A stretch of DNA of 64,000 bases from Diploscapter coronatus (Eukaryota; Nematoda; Chromadorea; Rhabditida; Rhabditidae). Numbering within the stretch: the stretch's first letter is position 1; each line of letters begins with the position of its first letter. Location: contig OZ038422.1 of the NCBI GenBank assembly GCA_964036155.1, positions 23,149,201 to 23,213,200 on the forward strand. The letters run 5' to 3'. This document shows, one piece after another, positions 37,678-50,000 of the stretch. A model generated the notes under the pieces. That model had not been told where the DNA came from and made no database searches. It worked only from the letters and a program-made list of their open reading frames with translations. The position numbers and the translations under genes were made by a program.

Positions 37678-40600
37678 CAAAACCTTCCTAAACTCTCAGG
37701 GTTCATTGCTCTTAACCAATCGATATTGCGATAATTCCTCTTTAATTTATCCTCTGTGAAATGTTTCCTTTCGATTTTGATCCGTTCAATAATAGACAAA
37801 TTCACGTAGTGATTATTTAGTTTCCTTCCAATTACGATAAATTATGCCCAAAATAGCTTCTCAGACAATTATTCTATTTGTAATTTGTATAATTCCTGGA
37901 TATGGGTATTCTCTGAATCTTTCAATTTCGTTTTCTGAAATTAAGACGCACTTCCTTTGACAAATGAATTGCTGCCACAAATTATAGCAAATTTTAAAAG
38001 TAAAATCTGAAATAAATTTAAAAAATATGCTGATCATGATTGATTGGAAAAGCTAGAAGAAAATATTGAATCACATTTGTTTTCCGGGAATGCATGAAAT
38101 AACAAAAGATGCACGGTTTGCTAAGAAAATTCACATGGGTGGTCAAGAATGACAATATTTGATATGTCGCAATTGAAAAGGTGAAATGATTGCTCATTGT
38201 TTGAATTATTTGAATCACCTTATTTGTGTGGCATGGAATTAGTTTATTTTCCCATTATACATTTGCAAAATTTTATGAAGACCCAATTCTTTCAATGAAA
38301 TTTCATAATCTTTTGATCGTCATTGGACTTTATTGATTTTTAAAGATTCTTTCTTCGAAATTTTTCCGTTATTTCTCATTTCCCATGAATCAAGAAAAAT
38401 GAATGAAATTCCGTAGTTAGCGTGTGCATGTTAGAACAATGCTGTTTGTTAGAAAATGCGTGACTTAGATGGTATCTTATGAATTTTTTTTATGAATCTC
38501 GGAGGCATTTTTTGGAATTCTGTTTAGAATGATAAAAATTTGCTGTTAAAAACGATTGCTCATCGTTCAATACGTCATTGATTTCGCTGTTAAAGAAAGA
38601 AAAATTGTTCGAACAAAAGTAAAAATTGCATGATTTTCTGATTCTACACCGATTGAAATTTCACAATTATAAAAGGAAGAATTGGCTGTCCTTACCGCTA
38701 TTCACAAGGGTGCCGAAGCAGACAAGCGTGCTACGTTTTAGTTGTATAAATTTCCGTAGCATCATTAAATTATCCTCCGGAAATTCCCACCTCACCACGC
38801 TATTCTACGTAAGTTTTTGATAATTGGATTATTATCTACGTAAATTCCACGCCTTGAAATTAACTATTTGTTCTCATAAACATTCATTTGTTCCTTCTTC
38901 CCATATTTGCTACACAGATTCTGATCATTATCAGGTTTCCCAAATATCAAATAATCAGAAACGCAGAAAAATTTGTGGTGCACATGGTGTTCGAAGTTGT
39001 TTTGTCAATTTGCATCGAGTTAAAAGGGCGGTGTTTCTCGGGAATGAAGCGTGTAATTGGCATGTTGTGCAACTGCGATGCCAGACAATATTTGCACACG
39101 ATAAAAGTATCGGTCATTTGGCGCATTCATAATATTTTCACTATAATTGGATCATAAATTGTCCATACCATCATCGCTATATTATCTTGTTTTGTCTGCC
39201 AGCCAGCTTACCAGTAAAAACGCTCTGCCATTCTGCAACAATTCTAACAACCCTCCCCCAGCTCATCCCCATTCTTGCATTCTTGTCCTCGTGCCATTTA
39301 GTGAACCTTTCACGCTCCACTTTAGTTAAATTATCTATTTTTACTTTTTCACTGTGGATAAGTGCTTCTCATCATATACTTTTTGTTAATATGCTGCTTT
39401 CAAATTCGAATAAAATATCGTAGTATTCAAAAATTGAACGCGACAACTACTTTTTATAAATTTTTATCAGCTGCTGAATATCTAATCAAGATTCAGAAAT
39501 AGTTTCTGAGAAAATGGCTTTTTCGGACGTAGATTGCGGAAATGCTATTATCTTACTATAATACAATTCCGAAAAAAATTCGCCGCCAGTGATTGTTACC
39601 ACCGACTCATTAGTGACTCTTTGGCCTTTCTTTGAATCTGCATCTGCCAAACCTCACCTCGAAAATTTTTCTTGTGCTCAAAATAGAGTTTAACACTATA
39701 AGATAATTATCTACGTTGAGCTTTTAGCTGTAACGAGAGGTGTGGTGGAAAAAATTGTCTGGTTTTGTCAACAACGAGTGCACTTTTGGCTGCTGAAATT
39801 CGCGTCAGATAATCCGACAACTTGTCAATTTTTGCCGTAAGTTATTCCTATTATGCAAACCTAGTAGCAATTGCTAGAGTTTTTTTTTTTTCTAAAATAT
39901 TCGAAGTTCATGACGTTCTTAATTTCGTGTGAGAATACTACAATTTTGAGAGTCAAAATAATAAACATGCTCACCAAAATTTAAACTCAAGTTTTCGAAT
40001 TCATTTTCATATTTGCCTGACTCTAATTGCCTTGTTTTTCAAGTTCACACCAATTATAAACTATCTGGAACTGTTCTACGCGACAAAGTTTAGTCCTGAT
40101 TGTGTGCATTTCAAAAATTTCATGCATAATCAGCTTCTTGCAGGTGAATTGTATTATTCTTTGTGGGATTCATAAATAATTCATTGATATTCTCAATGGG
40201 TAGTGCAAATTTCGAGGGCGAATCTAGAAAGTTTCAGTTGGACCATGCCATAAATAGGCGAGTTCAAGAATTTAGTCATTTCTCTGAATTTTATTCTTTG
40301 GAATTCGGAGAATGAGAACGACTGATAGAATGATTGAGAGAAAGCGCATATAGTTTTGTCGTATCGGTTTAATTTTTGGTCGGAAGGTCAAATTAGGCCA
40401 TCGAAATTCTTGTAAATAGGCTCATTCTGCAGTAGCGGCCTTTACATTTTTACTCACGTTAATTGAGTTTGGTATTCGAAATGCGATTCCGTATTTATGT
40501 AAATCGTATTGTCTCAAATTCATTTCAATTCTTGCGGTCTGTCTTGTTTATTGGTTTGTTATTCTTCCTTTCTATTTAAACTTCTGAACTTTTCACGTTC

Positions 40601-41656
40601 ACACTTTTTGCATCGTACAATTTTTCATTTATAGTGGATTTTTGAAATTCGCAATAGATTGATGGTGATAATTTTTATGAACTGAAAGAGCATAAACGAA
40701 AATAGTCAGCGCTCAAAATATTTGCAATTCTTTGGTTTTTGGAATTTTCCCATTAGCTCGATTCTATTTGTAAAAATTTCAGTCTTCCATGTCTGAAACG
40801 CTACCATCTGTTCGTAGATAGCAAGTTATAACGTAAAATGCTCTTTATTTTACTTTTTAAAAAAACGCCTTATCTACTGTATTGTGTGAAACGAATATCT
40901 AAGTAGCACTTTCTTCATAAGAAATTATTTCCTTCTGTTAAATTCGGTGAAAATTAGTTGTTTCGTGTTTAATGCCTCAAATTTTCATTTTGATGGTTTC
41001 ATTTTCATCATTAATGCGTATGGAATCTAACATTCTGCGAATTATCCTAGTCAATTTTAAAATTTATTGCCTCTTGATTATCATTCTTTCGAATCTTCAA
41101 TTCCTGGAATTCGATCAACTTATAGATCTTTTGCTTATTTCAATCTTAAAAATGTCATGTTTTGAAAAACCCCTTATTCGAGAATCGCGAAATTAGACAG
41201 GATCATACGTAGTGGAAGTTGATTACGTAATTTTCTTGCAGAATCAAATTCTCTTAAAATTGCGTAAAATCAGTTAGAGAATGGAAAAATCTCGAGGCGC
41301 TAATTTCATAAATTATGCATTTCATTGTTTTGGCAAATATTCTTCCATCAATGCTCGTTTCATTAATGCCACACTATTTTTCTGAACGACATTTGACGTT
41401 TATCTTTGTTTGTATAAATTCAGCATTTTCATAATTGTCTCAACGAAATGCTAGACGATAAAAATTCTATCCTTCGTTCAAGCATATTCTAATTTTTGTC
41501 GCGATTTTAATGAGATAACTATTAAATGTTGCGAAGTTTCATTCGATTATTTTTCGAATACATTCATAGTCTTTCTGTGGATAAAGCACATTATTCGTTC
41601 ATTTAATTTCGTTTCTAAATGCGTCCTTTCCGAATCAGTGTCTCCATTTTCAGGTC
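37678..41656. other. Non-coding stretch upstream of the orphan secreted gene
   Basis: Begins with the 3' flank of the KCNE-like gene, with AATAAA-like signals near 38010. The rest is T-rich sequence on the plus strand with no recognised exon, RNA gene or element. Confidence 0.5.
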
Positions 41657-42351
41657 ATGCACACGCACATCCGAGTTGTCTGTAATATTTTCTACGGTTC
41701 GTTTGTTTCATTGATTAGCATATTGGTTATCGATACTCTATTGCTATCTGTTGAGTCGAGGACCATCGAAAAACGATTTGAGCATACGGTTAGGGATGCC
41801 GAATATTGTAACGAAGTCAGAAATAGCAAAGGAGGTTAGAGTAAAACTTTTCGATAGAAATAATAATCCGACATTTTCAGCATTGTATACACCGCAATTC
41901 ATAAACCAAGACGAGTTAGAGTTAGCCTTAATGGACTCTGATTACGTGCCTCCAAAGGTAAAATTTTCTTTCCTAAAACTAAACCAAAACTTCAATTTAG
42001 GAAAAGAAAGATCTCGTTTTGTATTTGGCCAATCTTTCCAAGCCCGATCTCTTGTGCAATTCTACATTGTTCACACCTGATATCAATAAGAAAATCGACA
42101 AAAATTGTGATGAAGTAAGAAAAACAACGGAGAAAACGAAGAAAAAATACAAATATTTTCAGATTTGCTCATTGTGTGTGCCAGGCTCTGTACCATTGTG
42201 CACGATTCGCAGTAAACGGATATTCATATTCGGCGCCACCTGCTATTGCACTTATGCTTCAGAAGATGATCCGATCAGACAGGCCGCCTTCAGCATAAGG
42301 AACGAGGGGCTACTGATACACCAACCTGTGGTTAAACTTCCTACAAATTAA
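41657..42351 (+). CDS. Orphan secreted or anchored protein with clustered cysteines
   Basis: Four exons: 41657-41834, 41881-41957, 42001-42114, 42163-42351; 185 residues. Splice phases close and the introns are the typical 42-48 bp. The N-terminus has a long hydrophobic stretch (about residues 8-31, FVSLISILVIDTLLL) that is a signal peptide or anchor. The C-terminal part holds a cysteine group: C..LCVPGS.PLC....., then FGATCYCTYAS. I do not recognise the family. The ATG lies three bases after TTTTCAG, consistent with trans-splicing. It could be a nematode-specific secreted protein. Confidence 0.7.
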
Positions 42352-43521
42352 CTCTCTTTAATCATTGAATTTGAATTGCATGATATCTTCAGTTTAACTG
42401 AACCAATTTTCTCTGGGTTACTTGTTTACCTTTGATTTTGAACGGATAGATTACGCATTTTCTTGACTAGCAACATATTCGGGCGATTTTTCCTACAAAA
42501 TGCTCGTTGTTTGTTCGAAAGAAATGTCAATTCGCTCGGATGTAGTTAGTAAAGGGAAGTTGCCTAATTTTATTATTTGTATCTACTTTGATAGACGTCG
42601 AAGAATTTATGCATATTTGGATTGTTTTTCTTTTGGATCTCAGGCATTTTTCACTGATATTTCGCGCGCATATTTCGTGGCTAAATCCGGATTATTAGAG
42701 GATCAAACTGAAATGCTCCATGAATGTACTTTATGATGCAGGACAAAGGAAGCAAAACGGGTTGGGCTATTTGATTATTCGGTTCGGTCACCGGAGTTCC
42801 GGACTAAATTTAGCCGGTGGGTTTATGACTTCATAATGAGCATGACGTCATGAAGTGTGCAGCAATTCGCTTTCATGCACTCATTAATTCGAGTTTTATA
42901 TTTTCTCACAAAAACTTTGTCGATAAGATGAAAACTTTCTTAATAATGAACGATGAAAATCTCCAGATACTAACACCTCATCCTTGCGGTAGTATCTTCG
43001 TTTTTCTCATTACTTTCTCAAGCGAGAATTTTCGGATTTGATTTAACGAAATTGTACATTGAATTTTCGTTTATGATGATAGTTTGGCGTAAGACATATT
43101 GTTCTGTTGGAATAAAACATGTTCGTTAATTGAATTTTCGTTCATCATACCTATAAAAATCTGTGATGCAAATTGGTATTTTTCTCGAATAATTTGTTTG
43201 TTATTGGATAAAATAAATAAACAAAAATATATAAATGGGATTTGAACAAAAACGCACAGTATCACATAACGTAGTATTATGACATGGGAAAAAGAAGATA
43301 AAACAGTATGTATGAAACAGAAGGGAATGCAGATAAAACTAGGAATTATTACCGAAGGGTAAAAGGTTTGGGAGATATCGATAAAAATAAAACTATCATT
43401 TTCGAGTAGTGCAATGATAAAACGTTTGTACGTTCAAAATACATATCCGGTAGTGCATTTTGAAAAAAGGAAAAATTCTTGACTTGACGTTTTGGATGCA
43501 GGATCACATAATTCCGTAGAT
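42352..43521. other. Convergent intergenic region
   Basis: 3' flanks of the orphan gene (plus) and the POU gene (minus). Short open frames here show no family resemblance. No element was recognised. Confidence 0.5.
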
Positions 43522-46500
43522 TCAGCCCTTGAAGAACTCGTTGTAGCAGTCGCGCAAATCGTCTGAAAGTTGAGGTTAAAGTTTTTTGATCAAAATAATG
43601 GGGTGTTTGGAAATCTCCTAACCTCGCAACTTGACGAAAAGTATAAAAGTATGCAGGTAGGAACGGTTTAGAAAGTTATGTTATCTTTGCATACTTTTTC
43701 TTAAGCTAAAAAGATACGAGATTTATTAGAGAATTCCACCAGTTCAATATTTCTTTTGGGGATGATTGCCAAATTTCATATTATAATGCACACAATCATT
43801 GATATTTCAGAAGCTTGGCAGTATACATTCCTCGAATTCAATGAGTTTTTCTTTTCAAATTCCTACCAGGCAAATCAATTTTAGACTGTCCCTTTCTGCG
43901 GTACTTTCTGCGCACGACTTTCTGTTCCCTCTGCTCTTCCTTGACGACTTTGGTCGGGCAGACGATAGATTGGAGGATCGAGTTGGCCACACCCAGCAAG
44001 TCCGACGACTTGCGCTTGCCGCGCAGAGCCCTAGCTGCTTTCTGACGACGATTTGCGAACCACACTTTTACAACCTGAAATGAATGGAATTATTGGATGA
44101 AGTTTATGAAGTGCAGTATAATGTACTCGAAGAATATGAAAAACAACAAAAATTAATGACTTTTCTTTCGTTTCATTTTTCAAAGCAATAAAAAATAAAT
44201 AAAGTCTCACATCTTTCTCCAATCCGAGTTGATTCCCGATGCGTTCCACGTCTTCCGAAAAGGGATTCTGGACTAAAGCGAACTCCTTCTCCATCGTTTC
44301 CACCTGAAAATTGTCTTTATTTTTTGAAGAGTTTCTCTTTCAAATTTGTGTGTTGCATAAATTCTGCAATTCGTATCAGAAAAGAGGCTTCTGAATAAAT
44401 TTCCTGAATGACTCGATTTCGAAACTCATAAGGCAGACAGCACTAATAATGAGTTTGATGAAGTTCCAATTGATCCAGATTCTAGAGCAAAACTCGTCAT
44501 TTTTTGAGGATAGGATAAGGTACTGGAAATGTCGAACCTGTTTTTCATCGAGGATGGTTCTGGTGCGTCTCTTGCGAGTGACAACAGGCATATTAGGGGC
44601 GTAAATAATGAAGGCAGGGAAGTTGGTAGCCAGAAACGCCGAAGAAGTCGTTGCAGAAATAGAAGCAGATGAAGCAGGATGAACAGGCTTGGGACGAGCC
44701 GTGGGAGGAATTGGGGCGGGTAGCTGAGGGCGCACAACCACAGGCGAGACAGAACGCGATCTGCGGTCCTCTTCCAACAGCATCTCGTCATCAATGGAAT
44801 CAGACGGTCCAGCAGACGTCAAAGCCAGGCCCTCCTTCAACTTTTCACCGTTTTTGTCCACTGAAATGAAAATTTTAGCAAATATAATTACCGAAATTCT
44901 CGCTTTCAGAAGAGTTGATAAACAGTAGCTTCTTGCACATAGAAATTACTTCTGCACCATGGAAAAGTATTCTAGTTCTAGAAAATTCGATGGAAGAATA
45001 AACCCATCAGGAACGACTGACCCACGAAGAACTCCATGAGATCCTCATCGATTTGTCCCTGCGGGTCGAATTCCCTCTTCCCCATTTCGCGGATCTCCGG
45101 TTGCATCGTGAGCGATTTCTCGAACTTCCTCTCCTTTGCAACAACTTCTTCGAATGTGGCAACCTGCATCGAATCTGAAAAATTCTGGATAAAAATGTCC
45201 ACATGCAAAATGTTTTACGAAAACCGGCTGGAAGCGACAATATTAGGCGAGAAAAATGCATTTTCTTTGTTTGCAAGTACATTCAGCCCAAAATTAGAAG
45301 GTTCCTGCTTCTATTTACAAGTGAGAGGAAAGCGCTCGACTTATTTATCGGGTACCCGGATCGATCAAATCCTCCGGGTTAATGACGATAGGCCTTCTGG
45401 ATTCCACATCGCAGTGGGCAGTGATCAGCTGCTGCTTCATTTCGGGAATATCCACGTCTAAAATGAGTAAAGTTTCAAACAAATGCAGAAATTTCTTGCC
45501 TGGTCCGATCAACTGATTGGTATTGAACAAGTTGCGCGAATTGGGCCCGTAGCCCTGGTCATTCGCATTGTCGACATGCCAGTCATCACCCACAATCTGA
45601 GTCACATAATGGTAGGCCTGGAATCATCATGGATCACCAAGGTTGCCTATGATTTGAATGTTTTCATTTGGGATTTCTCGTTGTCCGTTTAGTTGTTAGG
45701 TAAAGTGTTAGAAATGACGAAAAACTGCACGAATTTTTCAAGTAAAGCGCAACTACTATATGACAGACTGACGGGCCCTTTCTTTTCTACATTATTTCTC
45801 CGTATTCTGACTCATAACTATAGGGTCCGTCGTTGCAGGGCCGGACGGAAGTCAGAATTTGAAAAATTCGAAACCAAAAGTGATTTTTGACTCTTGAAAG
45901 CATTCAAAACCTGAATCGAAACCGAAAGTACGAACAAACATTTTTTTGGAGCTTTGAGTGTCAAAAATTGACCGGAACTTCCGTCCATCCCTGATCCGTA
46001 GTCTGTCATCTAGTAATGCCAGTAAAACGATAGAGAAAAAACTTTTCCTTTTGAATTGCCCGACCTTGTTGCCGATTCTAAGTGGACTGCCAGTGGCGAT
46101 GGCCTGATCGACGTCCTCCAGCAGCTGCACGAACAGGGGAATCAGCTTCTTCGTGATGTTGAAGTTCAGAGTCAGAGCCTGGAAATTTGAAGCATCATCA
46201 GTCGATTCTCTTCTCAATCTAAATATCAATAGATTTCTCTACCAGAATGCCTCTGCATGTCTTATCTTGTTTTTGTTCTCATCTTATTTTCTGCCAATTT
46301 GTAAATGTATGCTAGTTTCCTATATCTTGCTAATTGCAGTAGCAAAACGAATAAATTTGGAAAAAAAAACTTATGCGAAACGTCAACCTCGAATCTGGAC
46401 ACAGTGGTCTGCGACAGGGCGAAGTTGTAGTGCTGCGTGATGTAGTTGGCGATTTCGAACTGCTGCAGACCTGAAATGATTCCTTAATTTCTTGTCAATT

Positions 46501-47085
46501 CATTTGGAAACACCAAGTGCAGTACGACGCGTTCTGAAATTCATGCAGAAGTTGGCGTAATCCTCGATCTGCTTCAATTCGGACGGAGTGAGCGTCGTCA
46601 GCGCCTTCTTGATCACCTGCAAAATTATTAGTTAGGGAAAAATTTCAATCTTTTGCAGTTTCCATGTAGATTCTCGAACATTTGTTCCTCGACAAATGCA
46701 GTCCGGAGGCTTTTTCCGATTTTTCACAACTCACCACTTCATTGTTGACGGGCTGTTCGTCTCCCTGGTCGTTCTGCTCACCAACGGCTCCTACATCCAT
46801 TTGAGAGCTGATCGCGACTGTCGACACCTAAAATCTTCGTATTTTTGCTTTTTTTCTGGATTTTTTTGAGAAATTTTCCGGTTTTTTTCTCTTCATCTTT
46901 GGGAAACTGGCCGATTTCTGGGTCCTATTCTCGATGAGCTCTTCGAAATCCTCGACGAGGTCGAAACTCTCCCCATCTTCGGGCTCACTCTCTTTCTTCT
47001 CCCCTCCAACCTTGACTTCCATCTCCATTTCCAGAAAACTCTCGTCCATCTCGTCCACGTCCACGAAACAGTCGTCCGCACTCAT
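43522..47085 (-). CDS. ceh-18: POU-homeodomain transcription factor (ceh-18-like)
   Basis: Twelve exons on the minus strand: first exon from 47085, then about 46819-46735, 46616-46514, 46470-46388, 46178-46065, 45617-45500, 45457-45356, 45174-45022, 44860-44538, 44303-44211, 44074-43867, 43562-43522. An acidic N-terminus with a basic run precedes a POU-specific domain (LKQIEDYANFCMNFRTRRTA ... FALSQTTVSRFEALTL). A homeodomain starts RKRRTRTILDEKQ and ends VVKVWFANRRQKAAR. The divergent POU domain excludes ceh-6 and unc-86 types by eye, leaving ceh-18, which in C. elegans works in gonadal sheath cells. The two DNA-binding halves are separated by over 200 residues, and the usual WFCNRRQK reads WFANRRQK. 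Intron 6 starts with GC (CCAG/GCAAGA). The boundary of the first intron is unresolved; GCCA/GTTTCC with an acceptor at TCGACAG keeps frame. Confidence 0.88.
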
Positions 47086-50000
47086 CGTACCGCTGAAAAC
47101 TCGGAAACTTTAGAAATTTGGAATTTTTACGAGAAAATATCTGCGATTCGAAATGAGAACAAACTGATCAAGAAAATGGGGTAGGATATGGAAATTAAAA
47201 AAGAAAAATCACATCTTGACGGGAGGAAAACGGCGGAAATGAGGAGAAATGAAAGAAATGCCAATGACATTTGCAATGCACAAGTTGATGTTGTTGCGCG
47301 ATTCTCAATCGAGTCCATCTCTCGTTTTTGGTTCCTCGATTTCGGGATTTCATTGTCGTGAGTTTGCTCGTCTCTTCATCGAAATTTTTCAAGTTGCTGA
47401 TCCTCATCGTTTTCAGATCGATTTTATAACTGTCCAAGTAGAAATCCTTCGAAAATTTTCTCATGGATTTTTTCTATTAGTTTTGTAACAGACGATGATT
47501 CTGTAATGCAGAAATAAAAGAATCACTACTATACTTTTTACCTACTTTTCAATTTTAAAATTCTCAAAATATCGAAGTACAAAGAAATAAAGATCAATTT
47601 CATGTTTAGTGCTCATTTGAACGTCTGATTCGAGTATGCCTTCACATAGTCACTTTTATGATCGATTCAAATCTTTATTTTTTCAATTTTTATTCTTCAT
47701 CCATTTTTATTATTTTATCGTGATCAAGTTCTTATTTGTTAGGTTTTTTGGATAGCTAGTTTAGAATGATCTAGATTTATTTTGTTTGGCATGAAACTAA
47801 TGCTGATTGTGCCTAGGTATAGATTTAGGCTCGGGCCAAATAACTGAAAAAAGAACAACCATGCAAATTACAAATTAATAAAAAGATTTGAAAAAATACA
47901 AAGTGCAAGAAAGTGAAATAAATGAGACGGTTAAAATAAAGAAATAAAAGCCACCAAAATTTGGGTCTAAGCGTCAACTGAAACCAATTAATAAAATTAG
48001 AGATTTCTTTAATTTTATTTCAGAATAATTTTTATGAAATAAACATCATCTAAATTGTCTGCTGCTTTTGAAATTTTTACATGTGAAAAACGTTCGGTTC
48101 AAATGAATAAGTTAACATGGTTGAAGCAGTCATTAGTTAATGATGCAAGAAAAATAAAGACGGCTTCTCGTCCTGCGTTTCGCGGCAACCAAGATTGCGC
48201 AACTCTAACTCGTCCACATAACAATAAGCAGCCATTCTTCTTTGCTAATAAACATAATTCAGAACTTTGCCCATTTTCTGTAATGAACTAATGAACGCGT
48301 TTATTTTTCCTGTACGATTTTTATTAGTGAAAAGCCATTAGGCAAATTTTGTTGCTTATTTGTATGAAGTGAGCACGCAAGGCTTCAATCCAGTTGTTTT
48401 TCATTTGTAGGAAAGTCGATTTTTCGTTCTTATGTGCTATATTTCGACTAATTATAAAACTATATGCGTTGCAGCCTATTGAATGGAATTGCCAGGAATA
48501 TTAGGTTTTTTCTTTCAGTTTTAAGATGAGCGAATGTAAGTCAAGTGACATCTATAGCTAATTGCGTTCACTTCATATATGGGGTCTTCATGCTTGTTCT
48601 GATTCTAGCTTCTAATTCTAACATATGGTGGAAGAGTCCTTCTAATCAGCGAAACTTCTTAACTCGTTCATCGTCTGGATTTGCAAATACCTAATTAGAG
48701 TCCTTTCAGAAAGGCATTTCAATCTCCCTTTCATTTCTAAATTCTCATGCGAATTAGTCCTTCTGGCGGTGATTTGTATTCTGATTCTCTGTATTTGAAT
48801 CGCGTTCCCATTTAGATCTATGACTAGGAAGTACTCTGTTTTACGAACATTCAACTTGGTTATTTTTGACGTTTTCTAGCACTATTTCATGGCAAAATTC
48901 GAAATCTCCCATAATTATGCCTATGTTTAAACAAACGTTCGCGTTTTCTAACAAAAAATAGAAACATTGAACATTTGTGCTGGACTCGAAAATAATTGAA
49001 AGTGTACAAACGTACTAATGGCGACTTTTTAGTTTAGGACAAAGTTAGGAATCATCAAAATTCAAGTGTAGGTCAAACTTATCATTTAGAACATAGAACA
49101 TTCCTTCTATCTGAAAGTCTATCCTATTCATGATACTAATTTATTACAATACAATTCATATCCTGTTGGCTTCGCCTCTGAAAATTAGCCCAATCACCAG
49201 AATTTATGAGTTTCTAGGAATCCTTTTCGTAGTTTCAGCACCTAGAACTCTGTTCCATGTGTATCAGCTGGCTTTTTCCTATGTTCGCAGAATCCTTGCA
49301 ACAATAAACAACAAGCTGGAATGTGACAGCCTTAAACTCGGCAGGAATATGCCACAGGCAAGTGGCAAATGCGACACAATATGTGAGATGAAGTGAGACC
49401 ACTCGCTGTGTACACAAACAATTGAGTCAGCCTGAAAGCTTGTCAAATATCATATCATGGGCTAAGGAACCTAAATCAGCCTTCGAAACTTGTGATTTTT
49501 CATAACGAATATTTCATTTAGAGAACTTGTATGGACTGATTTGAAAGAATGCCTATACATTTTCATACCATTTCCTTCTACTTTCATCTAACTTACTCAG
49601 TCGCTTACACCATTCCGATATTTGTTTAAATCCTTCATTTAAGAATGACCGATTTCATTAATCACAGATTCATATCAAAAACATTAATGCTCATAATTTT
49701 TCTGCACTGAAAATTTCTGGCTTTCTCACGCAAATTCACAGGGATTTGGTTGGATACATTTTTTGTCGGCTAATTCGTCTCAAGTCCTCAGATTTCTGGT
49801 CAAGTGGCAATTGTGCAATCATGTCTCTACGGCTCGTTTTGCTCGCGTTCAAGTATGCTAATCCTTGCTAAATTCAAGCCATATATTTTCATTGCGACGT
49901 GTCAGCTGTCACATTGTGGCTAGTGGCTGCTGCCAGCTTTGGACATATCTCACATCCTCCATCCCTATATCTGCCTCGCTTTCTTGCCCATATCCCCTTC

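Noticed and set aside
43838..43866. Alternative C-terminus of the POU protein reading through the GTAGGA donor
   Set aside because: A phase-matched final exon at 43562-43522 exists with a good acceptor; read-through would add only a short basic tail.
46828..46900. Extension of the first POU exon through a Lys-rich stretch to a stop
   Set aside because: The stretch ends at a stop exactly at an acceptor; it is better read as intron after an unresolved donor around 46913.
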